Shown here: one piece after another, positions 8,801 to 17,078 of the stretch
Layout: every line of letters starts with the position of its first letter
Position numbering within the stretch: the first letter of the stretch is position 1
Assembly: GCF_024496085.1 (NCBI RefSeq)
Contig: NZ_CP101751.1
Location: 434,001-498,000, forward strand
Source: Flavobacterium cerinum
GTDB taxonomy: Bacteria; Bacteroidota; Bacteroidia; Flavobacteriales; Flavobacteriaceae
Direction of reading: 5' to 3'
DNA: 64,000 nucleotides
The notes under the pieces: generated by a model
Database searches by the model: none
What the model was told of the DNA's origin: nothing
The model's input: only the letters and a program-made list of their open reading frames with translations
Program-made: the position numbers and the translations under genes

Positions 8801-9328
8801 ATGGAAAATATTATTTATAAAATTGACCCTAACGCAAACCGAAACACTGCACTACAGCAAGCATCAAACCATATAAAAGCAACACTTCAATCTAAATTCG
8901 GTTCCTCTTACGTGATTTCTGCTGATGCTTTTATTGATGCAGACAAAAACTGGTCACATGAAATACAAGTCCGTCAAGGCAACAAAATCGGAGCTGCCGT
9001 TGGTTTAAAATGGGAAAAATCCAATCCGAATGTCGTCCTGCTTGACGCTAGCGAATCTTCCAAAATAGGTAACATAATCACCATTTCCGTTCTCCTTTTA
9101 TTTTTGGTAATCGGTGGTTATATGGGGTACAACAAAATCGAACCATTCGCCTTTTTACCGGGATACAGAATCGCTGCCGGTTTGGGTGGTCTGTTTGCAC
9201 TTATCCCCGGGATTATTCTTGTTTTTATTTTGAAATCAATACTACTGAAAGGCGAAAAAGAGCAAAATGCACAACTTGTTAACGAAGTCAGACAAGTGAT
9301 TCAAAATATATCTGCTAACAATATATAA
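8801..9328 (+). CDS. Two-span membrane protein of the operon
   Basis: The 175-residue protein begins MENIIYKIDPNANRN. I use ATG 8801 rather than the in-frame TTG two codons upstream. Residues ~1-80 form a soluble domain, followed by two membrane helices at ~86-106 and ~118-147, and a short charged tail. No family is recognised. It lies 7 bases after the ankyrin gene and 7 bases before the next one. Confidence 0.6.
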   Translation: MENIIYKIDPNANRNTALQQASNHIKATLQSKFGSSYVISADAFIDADKNWSHEIQVRQGNKIGAAVGLKWEKSNPNVVLLDASESSKIGNIITISVLLLFLVIGGYMGYNKIEPFAFLPGYRIAAGLGGLFALIPGIILVFILKSILLKGEKEQNAQLVNEVRQVIQNISANNI

Positions 9329-9335
9329 TAACGTA

Positions 9336-9950
9336 ATGGCGAAATCAAAACCTATCGGACTTAAGAAGGTTGCGAAACCGGAAGATATGAGTAAAGTAAT
9401 CATTTCTTTTCCAAGACCTGCAGACGTTCTTGCCGAACCCAAACATTTCGAACAGAAAATCCTGTTGCCGCAGTATAGTATTCCGGGACAAATTATAAAA
9501 CCGGAATTCGCTGATGTTGTGTTCCATTTTATCGTGACACCGGTATTTCTGGATTATGCTGATTTCAGACTTACTGCTGATAACAAATACGAAATCGTAT
9601 CCTACAGTGAAACCCCTATTTCGAATTTCGATGAAAAGTTTCTCAAATGGTGTGCCGGTGATATGGAGGACAATTTTTACGGATACGAAGACAAACCAAC
9701 CTATTTTGAAGTTGACAAATCGGTAAAAAGCGAAAGCATTTATAAAGGTGGAGAACCTATTTGGGATCAAACCACCTACGAAAAAGACAATGTGCGCAAA
9801 ACAGATTATTCACTCGATATCTTTAAAGATGAAAACGGTGAGCTTATGGAATTCATCGCTGCTCTTTATGACAGCAACATTTATGGTTCGTATAATCTGT
9901 TCTATTCACCTAAAACGCGTTTAATACGTCAGTTTCATCAATCGACCTAA
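9336..9950 (+). CDS. Hypothetical soluble protein of the operon
   Basis: The 204-residue protein has a basic N-terminus (MAKSKPIGLKKV), a beta-rich middle and no signal peptide. Phrases such as FDEKFLKWCAGDMEDNFYGY and NIYGSYNLFYSPKTRLIRQF match nothing I know. The stop is 2 bases before the next start, so translation of the two is probably coupled. Confidence 0.6.
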   Translation: MAKSKPIGLKKVAKPEDMSKVIISFPRPADVLAEPKHFEQKILLPQYSIPGQIIKPEFADVVFHFIVTPVFLDYADFRLTADNKYEIVSYSETPISNFDEKFLKWCAGDMEDNFYGYEDKPTYFEVDKSVKSESIYKGGEPIWDQTTYEKDNVRKTDYSLDIFKDENGELMEFIAALYDSNIYGSYNLFYSPKTRLIRQFHQST

Positions 9951-9952
9951 AA

Positions 9953-11620
9953 ATGATACCACTGAATAGTTTACAAACCGATCTAAATCGCTTGTATGAA
10001 GGGCAGGATACCAAAGCTTTAAAAATCGAATTCAACAGGAAGGATAGCTTGCTTAAACAGATGCATATCTTTGAGAACGGATTCTGGTTTCTGGCACCCT
10101 TTGCATTCGATTTGGCCTCTTACAAAACTTTAGCCGTTTCACTTTCACCTCGTATGACGTCTTTGAAAGACGAACCCGTAGTAAAAGTTTACACCGGATC
10201 TTACGGTGATGTAGCAGCCGTCACCCAAGCGCCCGATGTAAAGGCAATAATTCCGATGGCTTACCTGAAATTGATGGAAACCGCTACTGCAATCAAAGCT
10301 TTGAAATCCGATTTGGAGGCCGCAATCAGTCAGTCGAAACCGCTTTTTGATTATCTGGGAGAAGGGGATCTTGATTTTCTTAAATCCTATTTGTCGGATG
10401 AGGAAAATCAGGAACGTTTTAAAAAAGCAAAAAGAAATTATGATTCTTTTTTCTGTGATTTCTGGAATCATTATTACGACACGCCCGAACACAAAAAAGC
10501 GTTTGATCTTTTCGCTCAGTTAATCGACAACAAGAAATTTCTACCCGAATTTCAGGAAGAAGATTACGGTATCTGGAATGCATACGTCTATAGTGCGCTC
10601 ACAGAACGGGCTGACAATTTGGAGCCTAAAAATAAAGTCCAAATGGAAAAGCAGTACTGGCATTTATGGAAATATGCGCGCATGCCGCTTGGGGTGGATT
10701 GCGATAGTATGCCCTTTAAAAAATATGAATACTACACTGGTCAATCAAAAGACATGATGTGGCATGTGAGTTTGTCGATTAATTCGGCACGTGACCACTA
10801 TGGTTTTTTACCCGATGAAGTAGCCAACCATCCGTTGTATGAAGCTACGACTCTTATTCAAGACAAACAATATGCAGGCGACCAACACTGGATTGCCGCA
10901 AAGCGTTTTGATGAAGAATTTAACGATCCCGAATCCTGCTGGAATGCTTTGGTATGTACGGCCTATTGGGCGGGACTTGCGAGACGTTTCGATCTTGTGG
11001 AGGCCTCGTGGCAATACGCAATCGATTTGTCGCAAAGACAGGGTTGGAATGTGCTAAACGAAGTACTCAAGGATCAATGGGCTTTTTATGAGTATCACAG
11101 TAACGACAGGCGCACCAAAATGGATAGCGTAAAAAACCTTTTAGATAATTTTATCAAAATCGAAGTCGAAGCACTTCGTACTAACGATACTTCCCTGATA
11201 GGTCAATTGCATGCGATGACGTATCTCAAATGGAGTTTTCTACCGGAATTCGATTTCGGATGGGAAGAACAAGCGACAAAAAACGAACAGCCAATACCGC
11301 GTCATCTGTATAAAATCGTACAATACGAACACGAACATTACGGAGAAATCTGGGCGTGCTACCTATCTGCCGCCAATCCGGAAAACGGACGCAAGACGTT
11401 GGACGATTGTTTTATATTGGCACAAATTGACGGTGAACACAAACTAATTGCCCGATGCATCACAACTGACAGCAAAGCAGACAGATGGACAAGAGCTTCC
11501 GGAAACCCGGATATCGGGGATTACGTTAGAAACACTTCTATTACACAACAGTTCTTTAACAAGCCTACCGATACGGAATGGGCATTAAACGATTTCGGAG
11601 ACTATGAAAAAATTTTTTAA
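9953..11620 (+). CDS. Large hypothetical protein of the operon (555 aa)
   Basis: This is the largest product of the operon, soluble, without signal peptide. Two parts can be seen: an N-terminal ~120-residue domain and a Trp-rich helical body. Around residues 330-375 it contains a stretch of WNALVCTAYWAGLARRFDLV character, reminiscent of helical-repeat (TPR/SEL1-like) packing. The C-terminus carries a beta-rich segment (CFILAQIDGEHKLIARCITT). I cannot assign a family. It overlaps the next gene by 17 bases. Confidence 0.6.
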   Translation: MIPLNSLQTDLNRLYEGQDTKALKIEFNRKDSLLKQMHIFENGFWFLAPFAFDLASYKTLAVSLSPRMTSLKDEPVVKVYTGSYGDVAAVTQAPDVKAIIPMAYLKLMETATAIKALKSDLEAAISQSKPLFDYLGEGDLDFLKSYLSDEENQERFKKAKRNYDSFFCDFWNHYYDTPEHKKAFDLFAQLIDNKKFLPEFQEEDYGIWNAYVYSALTERADNLEPKNKVQMEKQYWHLWKYARMPLGVDCDSMPFKKYEYYTGQSKDMMWHVSLSINSARDHYGFLPDEVANHPLYEATTLIQDKQYAGDQHWIAAKRFDEEFNDPESCWNALVCTAYWAGLARRFDLVEASWQYAIDLSQRQGWNVLNEVLKDQWAFYEYHSNDRRTKMDSVKNLLDNFIKIEVEALRTNDTSLIGQLHAMTYLKWSFLPEFDFGWEEQATKNEQPIPRHLYKIVQYEHEHYGEIWACYLSAANPENGRKTLDDCFILAQIDGEHKLIARCITTDSKADRWTRASGNPDIGDYVRNTSITQQFFNKPTDTEWALNDFGDYEKIF

Positions 11621-12278
11621 AATTGGCTGTGGAGCCATTATCGGCTTATTTGCCATCGCTTATGCTATTTATTACTATAATTATGGAAGCGGCGGACCAA
11701 CGCAAGCCGTTAAATTCATGAATACAGGAACAGAATTGCGCTCTGTGACTTTTGAACAGATAATGCCCGACGGGAAACTGGAGAAAATATACACCATCGA
11801 CAGTAAAATCAAACCGGATGAATCGCTTATTCGACAAGTTCCGCCAGGTAATTATAAGATTTCCGTTTGGGACACAAACGATAGTTTGGTTAAAACTTCT
11901 GAATATAAGCTTAAACTTCCAAAAGCGGATGAATCGAATTACAAATTGCTGCGTTTCGATTTGGCTGTAGACAAACTTTTAGTACTCGTAAACATGAACA
12001 GCTTGTACGGAGGTAATGCAATCGCCGATCATATGTCGAAAGCAATGGGAACAAAAAGCGACGGGATTAAGATTGCAAGGGTATATGACGGAGAATTTCC
12101 GTTTCTAATCGAAGAAATGTATACGATACGTACTATAATCGACCTGGAGGAAGACTTTCCGGACCGAATAAAATACGGTAATGTAGTCTATGGATTGTTT
12201 GCTATTCCGAAAGCACTACCTAAAGATCAACTTCAAAATGCTTTAATTAAAGAAATTGCCAAAAAAACAGTAAAATAA
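11604..12278 (+). CDS. Signal-anchored hypothetical protein of the operon
   Basis: The 224-residue protein starts inside the end of the 555-residue gene. An N-terminal hydrophobic helix (residues ~8-28, CGAIIGLFAIAYAIYYY) should act as a signal anchor, leaving the rest outside the cytoplasmic membrane. The exported part has a beta-sandwich-like beginning (VKFMNTGTELRSVTFEQIM). No known domain is recognised. The next gene starts 2 bases after the stop. Confidence 0.6.
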   Translation: MKKFFKIGCGAIIGLFAIAYAIYYYNYGSGGPTQAVKFMNTGTELRSVTFEQIMPDGKLEKIYTIDSKIKPDESLIRQVPPGNYKISVWDTNDSLVKTSEYKLKLPKADESNYKLLRFDLAVDKLLVLVNMNSLYGGNAIADHMSKAMGTKSDGIKIARVYDGEFPFLIEEMYTIRTIIDLEEDFPDRIKYGNVVYGLFAIPKALPKDQLQNALIKEIAKKTVK

Positions 12279-12280
12279 GT

Positions 12281-12844
12281 ATGTCAAAATACAATATGCT
12301 TGAAGCTCAGGGCAAACAAGCCTATCTTGCTGCTTTGGATGAAATCGGATGGTTTGACCTTCCGCAAAACGATCGTTCCAAAATCGAAGCAAAAATCAAC
12401 GAAAGTAACGGTGATTTTTACCTCAGCCTGCATCATTTGACCTTTTTGGCCGAAGATTTTGAAACCGAAGACGGATTTAAAGATTTGATTGCAACCTTTC
12501 AAACAATAACAGGAATCCGTTTTCAATCGGTTGATTTTGATTTCAACGAAGACAAAATGGAACTCAAGATTATTGCCAAAACCGATACCCAAACGATCAC
12601 AACATGGGTAGACATGAGCGAATATCCGGTTTCAGAAGTCGAAGGAATATTAAATGAGATCATCAACGAGATCGGTATGGAAACGCATTTTGTTTGGCTT
12701 CCGCTCGAAAGTGAAATTCTTTTTTACGTTTTTGTACCTCACGAACTGTATATGAAAGCTGTTAAAAAAGGTATTATCCCACAAGACGATTATTATATTA
12801 ACGGTTTATACGATGAATACAACATCGACGAAAGCCAGCCTTAA
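12281..12844 (+). CDS. Hypothetical soluble protein of the operon
   Basis: The 187-residue protein is very acidic and has no signal peptide. It reads like a two-layer alpha/beta protein (YLAALDEIGWFDLPQND at the N-terminus, then SVDFDFNEDKMELKIIAKTD). No family is recognised. Spacing of 2 bases from the upstream gene and 9 bases to the next places it firmly in the operon. Confidence 0.6.
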   Translation: MSKYNMLEAQGKQAYLAALDEIGWFDLPQNDRSKIEAKINESNGDFYLSLHHLTFLAEDFETEDGFKDLIATFQTITGIRFQSVDFDFNEDKMELKIIAKTDTQTITTWVDMSEYPVSEVEGILNEIINEIGMETHFVWLPLESEILFYVFVPHELYMKAVKKGIIPQDDYYINGLYDEYNIDESQP

Positions 12845-12853
12845 ATTGACAAT

Positions 12854-13603
12854 ATGAAAGAACAAATACTAGAATTACTTAAAAGTGATTCGCTTCACCA
12901 TTACCTCGTCGGAATCGACCTTTTCCTCACTAGCTACCGCAACAATTCGATCACCAGTGCTGATTTGGATCATGAAATCATCGAACGTATCTGTGCTGTT
13001 TTCCTGATTGAGAGATGGGCAGAACATGAGGATTGGACCGGCATTCTCGATGTTTTTATGGATGTGTTACCAAAGTACGGTTACTATTTGTCCCATGAAG
13101 ATACAGGGCATCATCTGAGAGGACTTACGATATTCATCGATGGAATTCATCAGGGAGAAATCGATCTTTCCGGTTTTTTATACGCTTCCAAAAATGCTTA
13201 TATCGATGCGCAGACCACTGCTCAAGCGCTCAAAGAATATTTTCAGAAAGAAAATGATGAGATATCGACCGGTATATTCGAAGAAATGGAGACGTTTTTT
13301 GGTAGTATTGCCTCGGGTCAGTTCGGTGCGGCACAAATTATAAGTGAATTGCGCGATTGGTCGGTAGAAATGGCACAAGGTTTTTATGTCGTGATGTCTC
13401 ATACGGACTATAACCGTAACTGGATGTTACGCAGTTTGTACAAAGTAGTCGACTCGCCTATTATTCAGGAACAAATTTTTGACAAATTCCTGAATGTATT
13501 ACGTACGATACGCGTCCAATACGAAGAAAACGGCGAAAACGAAAAACTCGAACCGATGGATGAATTTATTGAATCGATTGTTTCGGCAAGTAAAGGCGAA
13601 TAA
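12854..13603 (+). CDS. Hypothetical helical protein, last gene of the operon
   Basis: The 249-residue protein is acidic and almost entirely helical (LLKSDSLHHYLVGIDLFLTS, AEHEDWTGILDVFMDVLPKYGY, ISELRDWSVEMAQGFYVV). No signal peptide, no catalytic motif. It may be a HEAT-like scaffold, but I cannot assign a family. No terminator-like stem with a T-run is visible after the stop. The next gene begins 74 bases on. Confidence 0.6.
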   Translation: MKEQILELLKSDSLHHYLVGIDLFLTSYRNNSITSADLDHEIIERICAVFLIERWAEHEDWTGILDVFMDVLPKYGYYLSHEDTGHHLRGLTIFIDGIHQGEIDLSGFLYASKNAYIDAQTTAQALKEYFQKENDEISTGIFEEMETFFGSIASGQFGAAQIISELRDWSVEMAQGFYVVMSHTDYNRNWMLRSLYKVVDSPIIQEQIFDKFLNVLRTIRVQYEENGENEKLEPMDEFIESIVSASKGE

Positions 13604-13677
13604 TCTTCTTCGAAGGCAAAAAATAAGATTGATAATGTTTATTTTCGATGCCGGATATTCGAATTAATTAATCAGGA

Positions 13678-14286
13678 ATGGAATATAAAGTTTTACGAAA
13701 AACCAATAAAAAACACATCACATTTAATACGCTATTCTATGGCGGAATATTGGTTTGGGTACTTACGCTATTTTCATCCGCTATTTTCGATTATATCGAT
13801 ATTATCTGGATAAAATTGCTTGTATTGGCGGAGTTATTCTTTGTTATGGCAATTCCATTAATCAGTTTTTTTAAATTTAATGAATACAAGACCTTAAAAG
13901 GCGAGTTGTCTTCACTATTAATCTTCCATCCCGATGGTATTCAGATCGACTCCAAATTCCACGAATTGGATACGATAAAAAAAATCAACCTGGAACATAC
14001 CAGCGATTACAAAGGGCGTTTTGCTCCTGAAAGAGGCGATTTTGACGGAAATTTATCCAATGGTGTTGCGAATTTACTTGTGCTTAACCTGATTAACGGC
14101 ACTCGTATTTCGTTACACTTTCAACAAAGTAAACAAGATGAAATATTTCAGGAAAAGGAAAATCTGATACGGTACTGTAATGACGGAAAACTAGGTCTCC
14201 TATCCCTTTTGGATATTTTAAGGATTACCGATTACAACGAAATTCAGCGCTTTAAAAAAGAAAATATATCAAGGCTTAGTAACTAA
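13678..14286 (+). CDS. Membrane protein with cytoplasmic beta domain, unknown
   Basis: The 202-residue protein has two membrane helices at ~22-43 and ~48-68 followed by a ~130-residue soluble domain with a PH-like run of strands (LLIFHPDGIQIDSKFHELDTIKK, then NLLVLNLINGTRISLHF). This two-helix plus PH-like layout is common among bacterial membrane proteins of unknown role. It is the last plus-strand gene before the convergent metal-efflux operon. Confidence 0.55.
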   Translation: MEYKVLRKTNKKHITFNTLFYGGILVWVLTLFSSAIFDYIDIIWIKLLVLAELFFVMAIPLISFFKFNEYKTLKGELSSLLIFHPDGIQIDSKFHELDTIKKINLEHTSDYKGRFAPERGDFDGNLSNGVANLLVLNLINGTRISLHFQQSKQDEIFQEKENLIRYCNDGKLGLLSLLDILRITDYNEIQRFKKENISRLSN

Positions 14287-14320
14287 AAATTTTCCTTTCA
14301 AAATATAGTTGTTGTTATAC

Positions 14321-14340
14321 TGCCGGCCTTACAGCCGGCA
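14321..14340. terminator. GC-rich hairpin between convergent genes
   Basis: TGCCGGC and GCCGGCA form a perfect 7-bp stem around a CTTACA loop, in an otherwise AT-rich spacer between convergent genes. There is no T-run on either side, so a bidirectional terminator is likely but not certain. Confidence 0.5.
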
Positions 14341-14370
14341 TATAAACCAATTCACTCAGGTTTCCCGTCC

Positions 14371-15060
14371 TTATACTGTATTAACACCAAAAAGATACCC
14401 AACTAAAGCAGTTGCTCCCATGGCAATAGTTCCCCAAAAACAGATTCGGGCCATCGCTTTTACTATTCCGGAGCCTCCGGTTTTTGCTGCTATAGCTCCT
14501 AATAACATTAAAAAAATAATCGAAAACAGGTATTGATACGGTATCATATGCGGTAACGGTGCGAACCAGGAAACCAACAGTGGTAATACGGCACCGGCAA
14601 CAAACGAAAAAAACGATGCCAATGCCGCAAGAAATGGCTTAGCCTGAGTAATTTCATTTAGTCCCAATTCGTCCCGGGCATGCGCTTCGAGCGCATTATG
14701 ACGTGTTAACTGTTCGGCAACCTGTAAAGCTAAATCGGCCTCAAGTCCTCTTTGGCGATAAACTTTTGCGAGTTCCGTTAATTCAACATCCGGCATTAAC
14801 TCCAATTCCCGTTTTTCTCTGGCCAGATCCGATGCTTCCGTATCTTCCTGAGAGCTTACCGAAACATATTCACCGGCCGCCATCGACATGGCTCCTGCAA
14901 CTAACCCGGCCAAAGCCGTTAGTACAATAACCGTACGGTCGTTACTGGCCGCAGCCACACCGATTACAATACTACTGGTCGATAAAATTCCATCGTTTGC
15001 TCCTAAAACGGCTGCACGTAACCATCCTACTCTATTGATATAATGTTTTTCCAATTCCAT
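14371..15060 (-). CDS. VIT1/CCC1-family iron/manganese transporter
   Basis: The 229-residue protein is a classic VIT-family member: VGWLRAAVLGANDGILSTSS near the N-terminus, TALAGLVAGAMSMAAGEYVSV for the second helix with its conserved Met/Glu residues, a cytosolic helical domain (residues ~70-140) rich in Glu/Arg, and three further membrane helices. VIT proteins move Fe2+ or Mn2+ out of the cytosol. Here it is the last gene of the metal-efflux operon, 9 bases after the PAP2 gene, which supports a role in metal detoxification. Confidence 0.9.
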   Translation of the reverse strand: MELEKHYINRVGWLRAAVLGANDGILSTSSIVIGVAAASNDRTVIVLTALAGLVAGAMSMAAGEYVSVSSQEDTEASDLAREKRELELMPDVELTELAKVYRQRGLEADLALQVAEQLTRHNALEAHARDELGLNEITQAKPFLAALASFFSFVAGAVLPLLVSWFAPLPHMIPYQYLFSIIFLMLLGAIAAKTGGSGIVKAMARICFWGTIAMGATALVGYLFGVNTV

Positions 15061-15069
15061 AATAAACTT

Positions 15070-15879
15070 CTAAAATTTTCGAATAAAACCTAATCCGACA
15101 GTATTAGACTGATAATACGGATAAACCATCGTGGTTACTTTTTCTTTTTTACCTTTTAACAGATGATCAATCTTAGGAAAAAGCCAATAGGCTAACTCGG
15201 TAGACAAAATACCGATTCCGGCACCTGCAACAACATCCCCTACCCAATGTTTATCATTTAAAATCCGGTAAATACCGGTAAAAGCAGCCAAAGGATATCC
15301 GGAAAGAGCCAGCCAAAGCGATTTGTCTTCATATTCGCGAAACATAAAATGTGCCGATGAAAAAGCGGTAGCCGTATGTCCGGAAGGAAAAGAAAGATTA
15401 TTCGACTTATCGGGTCGCTCTTCTTTAACCAAATACTTTACCGGCATGATTACTGCTCCGGTAATTAGTTGTGAAGTCGCATAAATTATAGTACGGTCAC
15501 GCAAATTATGCTTTCCTTCAACACCAAACAGATTTAAGGCATATACCGCTGCTGCCGGTGCATATTGGGTATAATTATCATATACAATATGTTTGGGAGT
15601 GTGCTCATTAACCTCAAATTGAGTGGAATTATTGATATTTTTAATATCTTCAACCATCAAACTCAGCAATCCATAAGTAATGAATATAGCGGGAATGATC
15701 ATTTTTTTTCCTGAAAATTGATAAACGGGATCTGATTTTTTTACCACATCGGTAGTATCGGGATTACTTCCCAAAAACAGATCCGTATCCGAAACCGTCG
15801 TACCATAAAAAGTACTTCCCCAAAATACTACTGTTATCAGCACTATTATCTTTTTGATTTTTTTGGTATTTTGTATCAT
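15070..15879 (-). CDS. PAP2-family membrane phosphatase
   Basis: The 269-residue protein carries all three PAP2 motifs: KYLVKEERP (K-x6-RP), PSGH, and R-x5-H-x3-D in YRILNDKHWVGD. An N-terminal signal/anchor and several hydrophobic helices place it in the membrane with the active site outside. Substrates of the family include phosphatidate and undecaprenyl diphosphate, and the exact one is not readable here. Its start overlaps the stop of the cusB-like gene by 4 bases (ATGA), so it is translated with the efflux system, an unusual partner for it. Confidence 0.88.
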   Translation of the reverse strand: MIQNTKKIKKIIVLITVVFWGSTFYGTTVSDTDLFLGSNPDTTDVVKKSDPVYQFSGKKMIIPAIFITYGLLSLMVEDIKNINNSTQFEVNEHTPKHIVYDNYTQYAPAAAVYALNLFGVEGKHNLRDRTIIYATSQLITGAVIMPVKYLVKEERPDKSNNLSFPSGHTATAFSSAHFMFREYEDKSLWLALSGYPLAAFTGIYRILNDKHWVGDVVAGAGIGILSTELAYWLFPKIDHLLKGKKEKVTTMVYPYYQSNTVGLGFIRKF

Positions 15880-17072
15880 TCTTCCTTATTTTTTAATTGC
15901 ATTAATAAAGTATAAGCCCCGTTTGAAACAATTGTCTTTCCCTCTAAGGTACTACTATTTTGTATCGCAACATCCGATTTTTCTTTATTTCCAATCGTAA
16001 CTTCCTGCATCATATATTTACGCGGGGCAGTTTGTACGAATACATAATCTTTCCCTTCATAATTAACAATACTCGCTTCAGGAAGGGTTTTTGCTTTCCC
16101 GGAAGTTAATTCGACCTCAGCATTCATATACATTCCGGGTAATAAGTCCTTATCATAACGTGTAAAATGGCAATGTACCGTAGTTAATCCATCCGTATTA
16201 ATATCTTTACTGATCAATATTATTTGCGCTTCGTATTTTTTATCGGGTTCTGCATTGCTGTAGGCTATTATTTTCTGACCGATGGCGAGCTTGATTACAT
16301 CTTTTTCGTAGACTCTTAAACTTAGGTGAATGTCTTCCGGATCAATGAGTTCGAACATCACATCAGAAGGTGCTATATATTTACCTATGTTGGCATTTAC
16401 TTTACTTACAAAACCACTAATGGGGCTGTAAACGGACACGTTTTTCGAAATTTTGTCCGCCGTGAGTGTTGCCGGATTAATTGTAATCAGTTTTAATTTT
16501 TCGGCCAGTGCTTTCATCAGAATACGCTGATTATTCATTTCTGCCTGAGCTAACTGTAAGACTTTATTACTGCTGGCCTGACTTTGATTCAGGTCTTTTT
16601 GGCGGTAATAATCTAACTCTGCAAAATTAAACCTTGATTTTGCCTGTAAATAATCCTGTTGTAACTGGATGTATTGCTGATCTTCCATAATCGCAATGCG
16701 TTCTCCTTTGCGGACATGTGTTCCCGGCAAAAGCTTTGTTTCCAGCAAATATCCGCCCATTGGAGCACTAACTGAAATAAGATTTTGTGGCGGCACATCT
16801 ATTTTTCCGTTTAGTTTCAATATACCGGCCATATCTTTTTCGATCAATTTTATGGTTTCGATGCCCGCATTTTTAAATTGCGTTTCAGTTAATACTACCT
16901 GATTTTCATTTTGAGGCAGGTTATTTTCAGCAGCAACTTCTCCTTTGTCTTTACAGCTTATCAGCAATTGCAGGACAAGAAGCAGTACTGTTTTGACGAT
17001 TATACGAGGTCCGTATTTTTTGTTACTGACAACCATTTGTTTTGTATAAGTGTCTGATAGTATCATTATCAT
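15876..17072 (-). CDS. CusB/CzcB-type RND adaptor lipoprotein
   Basis: The 398-residue periplasmic adaptor has a lipobox (LLISC, Cys-40) after a hydrophobic segment, a barrel-sandwich hybrid domain (PMGGYLLETKLLPGTHVRKGE), a helical hairpin (~150-200, Gln-rich coiled coil), the second half of the lipoyl domain (VYSPISGFVSKVNANIGKYI) and a beta-barrel. Start codons at 17072 or Met-13 are both possible, since the lipobox is far from the first Met. It should join the CusA-like pump to its fused TolC-like channel. It begins 6 bases after the pump gene. Confidence 0.9.
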   Translation of the reverse strand: MIMILSDTYTKQMVVSNKKYGPRIIVKTVLLLVLQLLISCKDKGEVAAENNLPQNENQVVLTETQFKNAGIETIKLIEKDMAGILKLNGKIDVPPQNLISVSAPMGGYLLETKLLPGTHVRKGERIAIMEDQQYIQLQQDYLQAKSRFNFAELDYYRQKDLNQSQASSNKVLQLAQAEMNNQRILMKALAEKLKLITINPATLTADKISKNVSVYSPISGFVSKVNANIGKYIAPSDVMFELIDPEDIHLSLRVYEKDVIKLAIGQKIIAYSNAEPDKKYEAQIILISKDINTDGLTTVHCHFTRYDKDLLPGMYMNAEVELTSGKAKTLPEASIVNYEGKDYVFVQTAPRKYMMQEVTIGNKEKSDVAIQNSSTLEGKTIVSNGAYTLLMQLKNKEE

Positions 17073-17078
17073 ATTGTT

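Noticed and set aside
14309..14536. Plus-strand frame opposite the VIT transporter
   Set aside because: It lies within the convergent, clearly real VIT gene and shows no protein family; it is the complement of hydrophobic codons.
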